From contig NZ_CP023049.2 of the NCBI RefSeq assembly GCF_002285635.2, positions 372,001 through 436,000 on the forward strand: a stretch of DNA of 64,000 nucleotides, written 5' to 3'. How positions within the stretch are numbered: the first letter of the stretch is position 1; each line of letters opens with the position of its first letter. The translations under genes were made by a program, and so were the position numbers. Positions 15,525-24,870 of the stretch are shown one piece after another. Below the pieces are notes generated by a model. The model was not told the origin of the DNA and searched no databases. It worked only from the letters and a program-made list of their open reading frames with translations. Source of the stretch: Chryseobacterium piperi (GTDB taxonomy: Bacteria > Bacteroidota > Bacteroidia > Flavobacteriales > Weeksellaceae).

Positions 15525-16727
15525 ATGAAAGAATTTTTCCGCCTTTTGAAGCGTGAGTTTAAAATGTTCATAGGTAACTCTACATTAAGAACCGTATTCT
15601 TTCTGGCTCCGTTATTCTATGCCACTTTACTGGGTTTTGTTTATCAAAGCGGAAAAGTAGAAAACACTCCTGTTATTGTAATTGACAGGGATAATACCCC
15701 TTTATCTAATCAGCTGACGGAAATGCTTGGAGATAACAAAAGCATTCGAGTACTCCGGTATGTTCAGGAACCCGTGAGTATTAAAGATGAGGTGATCAGA
15801 CATGAAGCGGCTGCGGTGGTGATTATTCCTTCAAAATTTGAGGGAGCAATGCTACAGAAAAAATACCCTGAAGTCAACGTGTATATCAATACGGGAAATG
15901 TACTGACCGCAAATTTTGCAACAAAAGCGCTTCAGCTTACCATAGGAACTTTTTCTGCAGGAGCATCTATAAAAGCTCTTCAAAAAGCAGGGATGCCGGC
16001 AACCCGTGCGGCCACTCAGTTTGAGCCATTTAAAACCAATTATATTACCCTGTTTAATACCACCAGCAACTACCTGATTTTTATGTGGCCGGCTATGCTG
16101 GCTGTTGTATTACAGCAGGTTATTCTGTTGGCTATGGCGGTAAGCTTTGCGGCGGAATTCCAGGGTGGTACTTTTGTAAAAGAATACTATGGAATGAAAA
16201 GATGGGCATTCCCAACGATGCTGATTAAAGTAATTCCGATCTGGGTATTTTCAATTCTTATTGTGGGCATGTATTACTTTATGCACATGATTTTTAAAGT
16301 CCCGATGCCACAGGGCATTTTCAACTTTATAATACTCACCTCCGTTTTTGTAGGTTCCGCGTCCTTTTTAGGAGTCTTTATCAGTATACTGATTCCGGAT
16401 GCTCTAAAAGCAACTCAGATTCTTATGGTAATTGCTTCGCCTGCATTTATCATTAGTGGATTTACATGGCCTTTGAATGCTATGCCCGGGTTTGTACAAT
16501 TCATCGCGAATATTATTCCATTAACGCCCTTTTTACAGGCATTCAAAATATTATTGATCCAAAAGGGATCGGTAGCACTTACATACCCTTATATGAGACA
16601 TTTGGGTATACTTCTCATCGTATATGCCATTTTGGGATGGATTGCCCTTAAGATCAAACTTTGGCTGATTTTCAGATACGTAAAACCTGAAAAGGCACAG
16701 GAAGAAGAGGTCTTCGAAGATCTTTAA
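15525..16727 (+). CDS. ABC-2 type permease (YhhJ-like)
   Basis: This 400-residue inner membrane protein has one N-terminal membrane helix (about 24-43), a large periplasmic domain (45-180) and five to six clustered C-terminal helices (from about 185), the ABC2_membrane_3 plan. It exports a small molecule or a cell-envelope component with the TolC and HlyD partners. No ATP-binding subunit lies in this operon. The ATPase must therefore come from elsewhere, or the complex is a YhhJ-type half system. The acidic tail EEEVFEDL closes the protein. Confidence 0.85.
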   Translation: MKEFFRLLKREFKMFIGNSTLRTVFFLAPLFYATLLGFVYQSGKVENTPVIVIDRDNTPLSNQLTEMLGDNKSIRVLRYVQEPVSIKDEVIRHEAAAVVIIPSKFEGAMLQKKYPEVNVYINTGNVLTANFATKALQLTIGTFSAGASIKALQKAGMPATRAATQFEPFKTNYITLFNTTSNYLIFMWPAMLAVVLQQVILLAMAVSFAAEFQGGTFVKEYYGMKRWAFPTMLIKVIPIWVFSILIVGMYYFMHMIFKVPMPQGIFNFIILTSVFVGSASFLGVFISILIPDALKATQILMVIASPAFIISGFTWPLNAMPGFVQFIANIIPLTPFLQAFKILLIQKGSVALTYPYMRHLGILLIVYAILGWIALKIKLWLIFRYVKPEKAQEEEVFEDL

Positions 16728-16745
16728 TTAAACCCTGTTTTTTGT

Positions 16746-16794
16746 TTTAGCTACGAATGCATCCATAAAAAATTCGTGCATTCGTGGCTAAAAA
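16746..16794. repeat. Inverted repeat of the TTTAGCCACGAATGCA family
   Basis: TTTAGCTACGAATGCA (16746-16761) and TGCATTCGTGGCTAAAA (16778-16794) form a hairpin that could also terminate the efflux operon. The same pair is at 40849-40923, with a single arm near 180-200. The remaining gap up to 17095 is non-coding apart from the promoter box at 17065. Confidence 0.65.
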
Positions 16795-17064
16795 TAGTAT
16801 CTGGATACACTTTCTCACTTTTAAGGCAACCTTTTTCGGCATCTCCCGGAATATCTCAAAATTGTCACTTGCTTTATTAAATCTTGAATCTACACAAAAT
16901 GTAATTCCGAGGAACCTCATAGACTCTTTATACCACTCCTTTCTGTTCAGAATTTAAGTATACTATATCATATTGATTTAGCTAAATTCATCAGTAATTT
17001 AAAACTCATTTTCAGGGTTTTTACGGTTTTTTAAAAAGGATATAAAATCATGAGAAAAAACTAA

Positions 17065-17072
17065 TATATTTG
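17065..17072 (+). promoter_or_regulatory. Bacteroidota -7 box before the DUF1569 gene
   Basis: TATATTTG fits TAnnTTTG and lies 24 bases before the ATG at 17096. Confidence 0.5.
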
Positions 17073-17095
17073 TTTTTTGAACAAGTAATTAGACA

Positions 17096-17551
17096 ATGGA
17101 AAATGTATTTGACGCAAAAGATGCTCAGAATTATATCAATAGAATCAATAATCTCGTTGAAGGAACTCATGGATTATGGGGAAAAATGATGGTGGATCAG
17201 ATGTTGGCTCACTGTTGTGTTTCTTATGAAATGGTGTATGAACCGGAAAAACACAAAAAGCCCGGAGCAATTGCCAAGTTTATCTTGAAAAATTTTGTCA
17301 AGCCTAAAGTAGTAGGTGAAAAAGGATATTCAAGAGATTCACCTACAGCACCCCAATTTATGATCGTTGGGCGAAGAGATTTTGAAGAAGAAAAGAAAAG
17401 ACTGATAGGATATATTCAGAAAACCCAGCAATTGGGAGCAGCTGCTTTTGATGGAAAGGAATCTTTCTCTTTTGGTAAACTGAAATCACATGAATGGAAT
17501 AATATGTTTGCAAAACATCTCAACCATCATTTATCGCAGTTTGGAGTTTAG
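17096..17551 (+). CDS. DUF1569 (DinB-like four-helix) protein
   Basis: This 151-residue soluble protein has the DUF1569 pattern: a first helix with NLVEGTHGLWGKM, the metal-site-like MLAHC(C) at about residue 40, and a C-terminal HEWNNMFAKHLNHHLSQFG with the histidine cluster. The fold is related to DinB metal-binding bundles. The biochemical role is unknown. There is no signal peptide, and a good promoter box lies just upstream. Confidence 0.75.
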   Translation: MENVFDAKDAQNYINRINNLVEGTHGLWGKMMVDQMLAHCCVSYEMVYEPEKHKKPGAIAKFILKNFVKPKVVGEKGYSRDSPTAPQFMIVGRRDFEEEKKRLIGYIQKTQQLGAAAFDGKESFSFGKLKSHEWNNMFAKHLNHHLSQFGV

Positions 17552-17639
17552 AAAAAGTTAAAATTTAAACAGAGAAGATTTAAAGAAAGAGCTAAAAGAA
17601 AGATTTTCAACCATTAAGTTTACCCTCAAAACCAATACC

Positions 17640-18110
17640 ATGAAAAAAATAGCATTCCTCCTCATTCTTATTTCCAATTTTGTTTTTGCTCAAATGCCTA
17701 ATATTTCCAATGTATGGCTTAATAATAGCAAACCATATACGGGAACCATAGGAAATGGCAACCAGGAAATTAAACTCAAAATCAATATTTCCGAACAGGA
17801 TAAAAACAATGATCAGGAATATTTTCTTTCCGGTTACTCTTTGGTAGATAAGAATTATACAAAATTTGAAGGAAAGCTGGCTATTACAAAGTATAGAGAT
17901 TCCAAGAAAAAGGGCAGTGTTTTCGGAGAATATGAATTAGCAGAAGAAAATAAAGGGAAGCATTCCGGTATTTTCAAAGGAAAGTTTATCTATACCTTTC
18001 AATGGGATAAAACGAAAGAAAAAGTAGTGGGAGAATATATTGAATTCATTGGAGACTGGAAGAGCTATGATGGAACATTAGATTTTAAAACCCGTCTAAG
18101 AAATCAATAA
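17640..18110 (+). CDS. Secreted protein of unknown function
   Basis: This 156-residue protein has a clear signal peptide (MKKIAFLLILISNFVFAQ). The mature part is beta-strand-rich with repeated short motifs (GNGNQEIKLKIN, FKGKFIYTFQWD, YIEFIGDW), reminiscent of small beta-barrel periplasmic proteins. No family is recognised. It lies 88 bases after the DUF1569 gene and 28 bases before the VOC gene, so it may be cotranscribed with the small stress-type genes that follow. Confidence 0.65.
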   Translation: MKKIAFLLILISNFVFAQMPNISNVWLNNSKPYTGTIGNGNQEIKLKINISEQDKNNDQEYFLSGYSLVDKNYTKFEGKLAITKYRDSKKKGSVFGEYELAEENKGKHSGIFKGKFIYTFQWDKTKEKVVGEYIEFIGDWKSYDGTLDFKTRLRNQ

Positions 18111-18138
18111 AATTGAGCTTTAAATAGAAAAATAAAAT

Positions 18139-18510
18139 ATGAAATTAGGAGTATTTTCAATCAGTTTAAGTGTGAAGGATTTAGAAAAATCCAAAGACTT
18201 TTATGAAAAGTTAGGATTCAGTTCTATGGGCGGAAGTATGGAACAAAACTATCTTATTATGAAGAATGGAAGCACTTTGATTGGCCTTTTTCAGGCTATG
18301 TTCGACGGGAATATGCTTACATTCAATCCGGGATGGGACGAAAATGCCCAGAACCTTGAATCGTTTGACGATGTACGCGATATTCAGAAACACCTGAAAG
18401 AAAATAATATTCAATTGGAAAAAACAGCTGATGAAACTACTTCAGGTCCTGAACATATCTTTCTTAAAGATCCGGATGGAAATATGATTCTGATAGATCA
18501 ACACAGATAG
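18139..18510 (+). CDS. VOC-family (glyoxalase/dioxygenase fold) protein
   Basis: This 123-residue protein has the betaalphabetabetabeta VOC pattern: the start ISLSVKDLEKSKDFYEKLGF and the end HIFLKDPDGNMILIDQ, where the Glu or Gln metal ligand usually lies. It is a cytosolic small enzyme or binding protein, with substrate unknown. The next gene starts 16 bases later. A second and a third VOC gene lie at 19106 and 24871. Confidence 0.8.
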   Translation: MKLGVFSISLSVKDLEKSKDFYEKLGFSSMGGSMEQNYLIMKNGSTLIGLFQAMFDGNMLTFNPGWDENAQNLESFDDVRDIQKHLKENNIQLEKTADETTSGPEHIFLKDPDGNMILIDQHR

Positions 18511-18526
18511 ATAAAAAACACATTGT

Positions 18527-19069
18527 ATGAAAATTTTAAAATGGATCATCATTGTATTGGCATCAATACTGATCATCTGGCTTGTGGCTGCGGCTCTTGT
18601 TTCAGGAGAATTCAAATATGAAAAATCAATTTCAATAAATGCCCCGGCTGAAAAAGTATGGCAAAATACCAATACTCTGAAAGCTATGGATCAATGGAGC
18701 CCATGGAATGATATTGATTTGAAAATGCGAAAAGACTGGAGTGGAACTACCGGGCAACCAGGTGAGAAAATGTGTTGGGAAAGTAAAAACGATAATGCCG
18801 GAAAAGGCTGCCAGGAAGTGAAAAAGGTAGATACTGCCGGTAAAAGAATAGATACTTCTATCCAGTTTCTGGCTCCCTATCAGAGCAGTGCGGATACGTA
18901 TGTTACCGTTATTCCGGAGGCGGGTGGAAGTAAAGCTACCTGGGGATTCGTTTCACAGATTCCATATCCTTTTACTTTGATGAAATTATTTATGAATATG
19001 GATGGAGCGATCGGAAAAGACTATCAGAAAGGACTTTCAAGATTAAAAGAAATCTCTGAAAAACCTTAA
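18527..19069 (+). CDS. Membrane-anchored SRPBCC-family protein
   Basis: This 180-residue protein has an N-terminal membrane anchor (residues 4-25) followed by a START/SRPBCC ligand-binding fold (YEKSISINAPAEKVWQNTN, then SPWNDIDLKMRKDWSG). Polyketide-cyclase-like proteins with this anchor are common in flavobacteria. They probably bind a hydrophobic ligand on the outer face of the inner membrane. It is tightly packed with the VOC genes on both sides. Confidence 0.8.
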   Translation: MKILKWIIIVLASILIIWLVAAALVSGEFKYEKSISINAPAEKVWQNTNTLKAMDQWSPWNDIDLKMRKDWSGTTGQPGEKMCWESKNDNAGKGCQEVKKVDTAGKRIDTSIQFLAPYQSSADTYVTVIPEAGGSKATWGFVSQIPYPFTLMKLFMNMDGAIGKDYQKGLSRLKEISEKP

Positions 19070-19105
19070 CATATACAAACTAAAAACTAAAACAACGAAC
19101 ACACT

Positions 19106-19555
19106 ATGGCATCAGTAAACGTTTATCTGACATTCAACGGAAACTGCAGAGAAGCATTTGACTTCTACAAATCTGTTTTTGGAGGCGAATATCCGTATAT
19201 CGGGACTTTTGGAGAAATGCCTCCAATAGAAGGAAAAGAAACTCCTGAAGAAGACAAAGATAAGATTATGCATGTTTCCCTTCCGATTTCCAAAGAAACA
19301 ATACTTATGGGAAGTGATACGGGAGGAGAATGGGCCTCCCACTTTAAGATGGGAAATAATATTTCCATTTCTATTAATGCCGAATCTAAAGAAGAAGCAG
19401 ATCGCTTATTCAATGGGCTTTCCCAAGGAGGGCAGATCACAATGCCGATGGAAGATACTTTCTGGGGTGCTTATTTTGGGATGTTTACAGATCAGTTCGG
19501 AATCAATTGGATGGTAAATTATGATGATCCGGCTAAAACCCAGGTTCATCCATAA
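19106..19555 (+). CDS. PhnB-like VOC-family protein
   Basis: This 149-residue protein starts with VYLTFNGNCREAFDFYKSVFGG, the hallmark of the PhnB/YjdN branch of the VOC superfamily. It ends with the metal-site-like GAYFGMFTDQFGINWMVN. PhnB-like proteins are often stress-induced and of unknown substrate. It is the last of the tight cluster; a hairpin terminator follows at 19591. Confidence 0.82.
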   Translation: MASVNVYLTFNGNCREAFDFYKSVFGGEYPYIGTFGEMPPIEGKETPEEDKDKIMHVSLPISKETILMGSDTGGEWASHFKMGNNISISINAESKEEADRLFNGLSQGGQITMPMEDTFWGAYFGMFTDQFGINWMVNYDDPAKTQVHP

Positions 19556-19590
19556 TATTCATATTTTGTATTCAGAATATAGTTAAAAAT

Positions 19591-19615
19591 AACCGGCAGG
19601 ACTTCCTGTCGGTTT
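19591..19615 (+). terminator. Hairpin terminator after the PhnB-like gene
   Basis: AACCGGCAGGA pairs with TCCTGTCGGTT (one G-U pair), followed by TTTTC. The T run is short, so termination may be partial. Confidence 0.65.
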
Positions 19616-19735
19616 TCATTTATTATACATTTGCATTCCGATTTTTTTTAAATTTGAAAAAAAATACTGACTTGTTGAAGATTTAGAGTTCGGGAAGCCT
19701 TACTTTTAAAATATAATAAGCAGGAAATACACAAG

Positions 19736-20140
19736 ATGAAATTTAAGATAACCGATATCGCAGCAGAGCACGCAAAAGTAAAAAGCGGTGCAGACTTTCC
19801 AGAATATATTCATGCTATTAAAAAGAAAGGAGTCTCCTTTTATAAAGTGTATGTAAAGGATGGAGATACAGAATATTTCGATGATGAAAACCAATCCATT
19901 CATACCGGGAGTAAATACGATTCTCTCGCTATATCAGAACCATTAAATTTAGAAAACTTTAAATCAAGATTAAAATTACACCAGCAAGGTGAAACAGATT
20001 ATCTTACATTCTGTAAAGATTGTGCTGATCATGGAATCAAAGGCTGGAAAATGGATCTGAGTAAAATGATCTGCATTTATTTTGATCAGGCTGAAAATGA
20101 AGTTTTAGCAGAGAGGATTCCATCTCTTTCAATTAATTAA
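19736..20140 (+). CDS. DUF1398 family protein
   Basis: This 134-residue soluble protein matches the DUF1398 pattern: a helical N-terminus (EHAKVKSGADFPEYIHAIKKKGV), the YxVYVKDGDTEYFDD strand, then GIKGWKMDLSKMICIYFDQ near the end. The family is of unknown function and widespread in flavobacteria. The next gene starts 16 bases downstream and encodes a membrane protein. Confidence 0.78.
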   Translation: MKFKITDIAAEHAKVKSGADFPEYIHAIKKKGVSFYKVYVKDGDTEYFDDENQSIHTGSKYDSLAISEPLNLENFKSRLKLHQQGETDYLTFCKDCADHGIKGWKMDLSKMICIYFDQAENEVLAERIPSLSIN

Positions 20141-20156
20141 CTTAAAATAAACACAT

Positions 20157-20507
20157 ATGATTTTGAAAATAGTAAGTATTGCATTAATTTTAGTTGCAGT
20201 ATATATGGGCTTTAAACAAGGCTGGGCAATGATCTCGGGAAAAGCCGAAATGTTGCAGATGCTTGGAAAGCTGGGAATGAGTGCCAGTGCAGTCATGATT
20301 TTAGGCGTTATAACCTTATTAAGTGCAGTAATGATTCTGATCCCGCAAACCTTTGTCTGGGGGAATTTTATAATGGCAGGAACGATTCTGTTGATTATGT
20401 GCCTTGAACTCTTCCATGGAGATATAAAAGGAGCATTGATTGAATTTCCTTTCATTATTTTGAACCTGATTATTATTTATTTAAATTACCCTTTCAAATT
20501 TTCATGA
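20157..20507 (+). CDS. Small four-helix membrane protein, DoxX-like
   Basis: This 116-residue protein has four hydrophobic segments (about 3-20, 38-60, 64-84, 92-112). The KLGMSASAVMILGVITLL stretch resembles DoxX-like proteins, but I cannot assign a role. Its stop overlaps the next gene's ATG (20504), so the two are translationally coupled. Confidence 0.65.
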   Translation: MILKIVSIALILVAVYMGFKQGWAMISGKAEMLQMLGKLGMSASAVMILGVITLLSAVMILIPQTFVWGNFIMAGTILLIMCLELFHGDIKGALIEFPFIILNLIIIYLNYPFKFS

Positions 20508-20929
20508 AAAAAATTCTTTACATACCGCTGTTATTTCTGATGTGTTCAGCATGTGCACAAGAAAAGGGAGCAAAAAAGACAATTCAAACTCAACAACTAA
20601 CGAAAAATAATATGGACTTAACCAAGCTAAATGAAACAGTAAGAAAAGCTTTTGAAGCATGGCAAAATGGAAATGCACAGGCTTTTACTTCTTTCTTTAC
20701 GGAAGATGCAAAATTATATGATGACGGAAACCCAAGGGACTTTAAGAAATTTGTGAAAGACGCTTGTGGTCATGAAAAATTCACAAGCATAGATAAAGTG
20801 GAAGATGAAGGCAAAGCCATCTATGGACAATTTCATACGGAGAGCTGGGGAGACTTTAAAACCTATTTTAAGTTTAAGCTGAATACAGAAGGGAAATTTG
20901 ATACCCTGGAAATAGGACAAGCTAACTAA
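20504..20929 (+). CDS. NTF2/SnoaL-like lipoprotein
   Basis: This 141-residue protein has a lipoprotein signal (LLFLMCSAC). The rest is a SnoaL/NTF2-like alpha+beta fold: AFEAWQNGNAQAFTSFFTEDAKLYDDGNPRDF, then FHTESWGDFKTYFKFKLN. The fold usually binds a small ligand; the role here is unknown. It overlaps the upstream membrane gene by four bases and is followed by an outer membrane protein gene 22 bases later. Confidence 0.75.
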   Translation: MKKILYIPLLFLMCSACAQEKGAKKTIQTQQLTKNNMDLTKLNETVRKAFEAWQNGNAQAFTSFFTEDAKLYDDGNPRDFKKFVKDACGHEKFTSIDKVEDEGKAIYGQFHTESWGDFKTYFKFKLNTEGKFDTLEIGQAN

Positions 20930-20951
20930 TCAATTCACGAAGAAGATTAAT

Positions 20952-21626
20952 ATGAGGATTGCAAGGTCATTGGCTTTGGTTATTTTTACTTTGGCAACAA
21001 CATTTTCGTTCGCGCAGAAAAATGATTTAGGAGCCTGGTATATGTATTTTGGAAATAATAAAATTAATAAAAAATGGAACTGGCATAATGAAATTCAGTA
21101 TCGTAATTATGATGCAATAGGAGATCTGGAACAGCTTTTAATCAGAACAGGGATTGGGTATGATCTTTCTGAAAATAATAATAATGTATTGCTGGGATAT
21201 GGTTTTGTTTTAAGCCAGCCTTATGTGAATGGTGAAAAGAAGGAAAATATTGAACATCGTATTTTCCAGCAGTTTATTACCAAGCAACAGTTGGGTAGAT
21301 TCAACCTCCAGCATCGTTATCGTTTGGAAGAACGTTTTCTGGAAGATGACTTTAGAATGAGGTTCCGTTATTTCCTGGGACTTAATATTCCGATCAATAA
21401 TAAGGAGATGCTTCCGAAAACCTTTTATGCTTCAGTATATAATGAAGTTTTTCTACATTTTAACGGTCCTGTATTTGACAGAAACCGGGTATATGGTGCA
21501 TTAGGATATGTGATCAGTAAAAATCTGAGAATAGAAGCCGGATATATGAATCAGCTTCAGGAAAATAAGAACAGAGGACAGATCCAGATCGGATTTTATA
21601 ACAATATCCCTTTTAACAGAAAGTAA
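20952..21626 (+). CDS. DUF2490 outer membrane beta-barrel protein
   Basis: This 224-residue protein has a signal peptide ending FSFAQ and starts its mature part with GAWYMYFGNNKINKKWNWHNEIQYR, the DUF2490 signature. Alternating strands with aromatic ends (RIFQQFITKQQLGRFNLQHRYRLEER) fit a porin-like barrel of 10-12 strands. The function is unknown. The bestrophin-like gene follows 20 bases on. Confidence 0.8.
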   Translation: MRIARSLALVIFTLATTFSFAQKNDLGAWYMYFGNNKINKKWNWHNEIQYRNYDAIGDLEQLLIRTGIGYDLSENNNNVLLGYGFVLSQPYVNGEKKENIEHRIFQQFITKQQLGRFNLQHRYRLEERFLEDDFRMRFRYFLGLNIPINNKEMLPKTFYASVYNEVFLHFNGPVFDRNRVYGALGYVISKNLRIEAGYMNQLQENKNRGQIQIGFYNNIPFNRK

Positions 21627-21646
21627 ACACAAAATAAAAAACACGT

Positions 21647-22651
21647 ATGCACTCAGGAAAAAGATTTGGTGTTCGCGAATTTGCGATGTGGACCAGAAGA
21701 AGTATTTATGTCTTAACAATTTTAGCTGCGATTCCTACAGCATTGTATTGCCTGGGATGGACTTTCGTTTCGTTTCCATGGCAGCCGATAGCGATTATGG
21801 GAACAGCAGTTGCATTCATCGTAGGGTTCAAAAATAATGCGAGCTATAGCAGACTTTGGGAGGCAAGACAGATTTATGGCTCGATTATTAATAACAGCCG
21901 TAGTTTTGGATACATTTTGAGAGATTCGCTTTCGGAAAAAAATCCAGAAAAAGTTAAAGAAATGTTTCTGCGTCATTATGCCTGGCTGACAGCACTTCGT
22001 TTTCAGCTGCGTGAGCCCAGAGCCTGGGAACATATGAATACGGTACAATTTGATGAATACTCAAAAAAATATGATATTCCGGAACGTCTTTCAAAACTGG
22101 ACGAAGAGCTGAAAAACTATATTTCAGATCAGGAGCTTCAATATATTATGAGCAAGAAAAACAGAGCAACTCAATTGACGGCAACCCAAAGCAAGGAATT
22201 GTCGGAAGCTTATGCAAGAGGAGAAATTAATGATTTCCAATGGACGCAGATTAACCAGCAATTGGTGAAGTTTACAGACGATCAGGGAAAGGCGGAGCGA
22301 ATTAAAAACTTTCCTTATCCAAGGAATTTTTTATCGATTACGACCTATCTTTTGCTACTGTTTATTGTCTTTGTTCCTTTTGGATTACTAAAAGAATTTG
22401 ACAAATTGGGAGAAGGAACACTATTGGAAGGATATACCATATGGTTCAATATTCCGTTCTCACTATTAGTAACGTGGTGCTTTCATACCTTAGACAGTGT
22501 AGGGGAGGCTTCAGTCAATCCTTTTGAGGGTAGTCCAAATGATGTTCCTATAACACAGATAAGCCGTACGATTGAGATTGATATGAGAGATATGCTGGAT
22601 GAAAATAATTTACCATCAGCCATTACACCTAAGAATAATATCGTTCTTTAA
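21647..22651 (+). CDS. Bestrophin-like (UPF0187) anion channel
   Basis: This 334-residue membrane protein has the family start (FAMWTRRSIYVLTI), the NNASYSRLWEARQIYGSI segment and the late membrane motif (DSVGEASVNPFEGSPNDVPI), where a bestrophin-type acidic cluster lies. Bacterial bestrophin homologues form pentameric channels in the inner membrane. Ion choice cannot be read here. It is in the same direction as the antiporter that follows, after an 83-base gap. Confidence 0.88.
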   Translation: MHSGKRFGVREFAMWTRRSIYVLTILAAIPTALYCLGWTFVSFPWQPIAIMGTAVAFIVGFKNNASYSRLWEARQIYGSIINNSRSFGYILRDSLSEKNPEKVKEMFLRHYAWLTALRFQLREPRAWEHMNTVQFDEYSKKYDIPERLSKLDEELKNYISDQELQYIMSKKNRATQLTATQSKELSEAYARGEINDFQWTQINQQLVKFTDDQGKAERIKNFPYPRNFLSITTYLLLLFIVFVPFGLLKEFDKLGEGTLLEGYTIWFNIPFSLLVTWCFHTLDSVGEASVNPFEGSPNDVPITQISRTIEIDMRDMLDENNLPSAITPKNNIVL

Positions 22652-22734
22652 TACGACCTTATCATAACGATGAAAAATTTTATTTAAAAAATCCCCTTAA
22701 AATAATAATAACACTAATAAAAAATCATATTTAA

Positions 22735-24348
22735 ATGATTCACAATTACGTCATAATATCCATCACTGTATTATTATCTGTGATGATATTGGTCATGATC
22801 GGGCAGAAATTGAAGGTAGCTTATCCTATATTTCTCGTGATCGCAGGATTATTGATCAGTTTTATTCCGGGAATGCCCAGGGTTGAAATAGAACCCGATC
22901 TGGTATTTCTTATTTTTCTTCCACCTATTTTATTTGAAGCAGCCTGGTTTACCTCCTGGCAGGATTTTCATAAGTGGAGAAAACAGATCTTTTCAATGGC
23001 TTTCGGGCTGGTATTTCTTACCTCAATCGTCGTAGCTTATCTTTCGTCATCCATTATTCCGGGACTTACTGTGGCAATGGGATTTTTATTGGGAGGTGTG
23101 AATTCTCCTCCGGATGCGGTTGCGGCTACTTCCGTACTGAAACACATGAAAATTCCAAAGAAAATAACAAGTATTCTCGAAGGAGAAAGTCTGATTAACG
23201 ATGCTTCGAGTTTGATTGTATTTAAATTTGCCCTGGCTGCAGTTATTTCAGGACAGTTTATTTTCAGGGATGCAGTGCAGGATTTCTTTATCATGGCTAT
23301 TGGAGGCATTGCTATTGGGATTGCTATAGGATTTTTGTTTGGTGCATTACTCCGTATTATTCCATCCAATTCTAATATAGATACCATTATTACCCTTATC
23401 GTTCCTTATATTATGTACGTAGGAGCAGAGCATTTTCATTTCTCAGGAGTATTATCGGTAGTAGCCGGAGGATTGCTGATGTCATACAATTCCCATTGCT
23501 ATTTAAGCCATACGTCAAGGATTCAGTCGGGGAATGTATGGAGCGTTTTGATCTTTTTGATGAATACAATCATTTTTATCCTTATTGGTCTTGAGCTGCC
23601 TGTTGTGGTTAGTGCAATGAAAGAATATACCATTTCAGAAGGTATTTTTTATAGTATTGTGATTGGCGGGGCCATTATTCTGACAAGAATTATCTACAGT
23701 TACGCTTTAATGTATTTTCCAAGACTGTGCTCAAAAGAGTTGAGATTAAAAGTGCCTAAACCGGACTGGAGAGAACCTTTCATCATCAGTTTTGCTGCTA
23801 TGAGGGGAGTGGTCTCATTAGCTGCTGCATTATCTATTCCTGCATTTTTACCGAATGGGGAAGCGTTTCCACATCGTAATATTATTTTATTTGTAACTTT
23901 CGTCATTATTTTGATTACGTTAGTAGGACAGGGACTATTGTTGTCTCCCATTTTAAAATTACTGAAAATCAATGATGCCGGAAGTGAAATACCGGAAGAA
24001 AAGCAGGAAATCATCTTAATGAGAAAGCTAAAAGAAACGGCTTTACATAAATTAGATTCCGATTTTTCAGAACTGGCAGAAAAGAACAGTATGGTGGGTT
24101 ATCAAAAACATAAACTGGAAAATGATGTGATGATGATGACGGATAAAGCTCAGTGTATGGCCTCCACGGGAGATTATGCGAGAGTAATGAGCGAAAACAA
24201 AGAAGTACTTCGACAGATTATCCAGGCACAGCGTAACGAACTTCATCGGATGAAACGTGAAAAGATATTTGATGATCATGTTATGAGAACCATTGAAATG
24301 CAGCTGGATTTTGATGAAGCTAAAATCACAGGATTTACCCATGGGTAA
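22735..24348 (+). CDS. Na+/H+ antiporter, CPA1 family
   Basis: This 537-residue protein has 12 or so hydrophobic segments and the CPA1 hallmarks: FLPPILFEAAWFT (amiloride-site region), SPPDAVAATSVLK with the ion-binding Asp, GESLINDASSLIVF, and the RGVVSLAAALSIP helix. The C-terminal 130 residues are a hydrophilic regulatory tail. It should exchange sodium for protons at the inner membrane and help with pH and salt balance. The SRPBCC gene follows 26 bases later. Confidence 0.92.
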   Translation: MIHNYVIISITVLLSVMILVMIGQKLKVAYPIFLVIAGLLISFIPGMPRVEIEPDLVFLIFLPPILFEAAWFTSWQDFHKWRKQIFSMAFGLVFLTSIVVAYLSSSIIPGLTVAMGFLLGGVNSPPDAVAATSVLKHMKIPKKITSILEGESLINDASSLIVFKFALAAVISGQFIFRDAVQDFFIMAIGGIAIGIAIGFLFGALLRIIPSNSNIDTIITLIVPYIMYVGAEHFHFSGVLSVVAGGLLMSYNSHCYLSHTSRIQSGNVWSVLIFLMNTIIFILIGLELPVVVSAMKEYTISEGIFYSIVIGGAIILTRIIYSYALMYFPRLCSKELRLKVPKPDWREPFIISFAAMRGVVSLAAALSIPAFLPNGEAFPHRNIILFVTFVIILITLVGQGLLLSPILKLLKINDAGSEIPEEKQEIILMRKLKETALHKLDSDFSELAEKNSMVGYQKHKLENDVMMMTDKAQCMASTGDYARVMSENKEVLRQIIQAQRNELHRMKREKIFDDHVMRTIEMQLDFDEAKITGFTHG

Positions 24349-24374
24349 AATTTAAATATTGTAAAGAAGTAGAG

Positions 24375-24797
24375 ATGAATACTCCAATTATTATTCAAAA
24401 AAAGGTAGAAGCCCCGATCGATGAGGTTTGGGAAGCCCTTACTGACAAAGAAAAAATGAAATCATGGTATTTTGATGTACCCGATTTTGAATTAAATACG
24501 GGAAAACAGTTTAATTTCTATGAACCGGGAGAAGAAAAGAAATACCACCATCAGGGAAATATTTTGGACTTTGTTCCTAATGAAGTACTGAAGCATACGT
24601 GGTGCTATCCGGAACTATCAGATAAAGAAACTATTGTTACATGGGAACTTCAGCCAGACGGTAATGGAACACTGGTTAAGCTAATTCACGAAAATGTAGA
24701 TAATTTCAAAGCTCTCGGCGATAGCTTTTCAAGACAAAGTTTTACAGAAGGCTGGAATGGAATTATAGGACAGAGTCTGAAATCTTATCTGGAATAA
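24375..24797 (+). CDS. AHSA1-type SRPBCC protein
   Basis: This 140-residue protein opens with KKVEAPIDEVWEALTDKEKMKSWYFD, typical of the AHSA1 (activator of Hsp90 ATPase-like) SRPBCC branch, and ends with FTEGWNGIIGQSLKSYLE. It is cytosolic with a hydrophobic ligand pocket; the physiological partner is unknown. Confidence 0.85.
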   Translation: MNTPIIIQKKVEAPIDEVWEALTDKEKMKSWYFDVPDFELNTGKQFNFYEPGEEKKYHHQGNILDFVPNEVLKHTWCYPELSDKETIVTWELQPDGNGTLVKLIHENVDNFKALGDSFSRQSFTEGWNGIIGQSLKSYLE

Positions 24798-24870
24798 CAA
24801 TAATCAAACGCAAAATCATGTATTATAATTAAGAAGTGATTTTGCGTTTTTACTTTATAATATAATTGCT

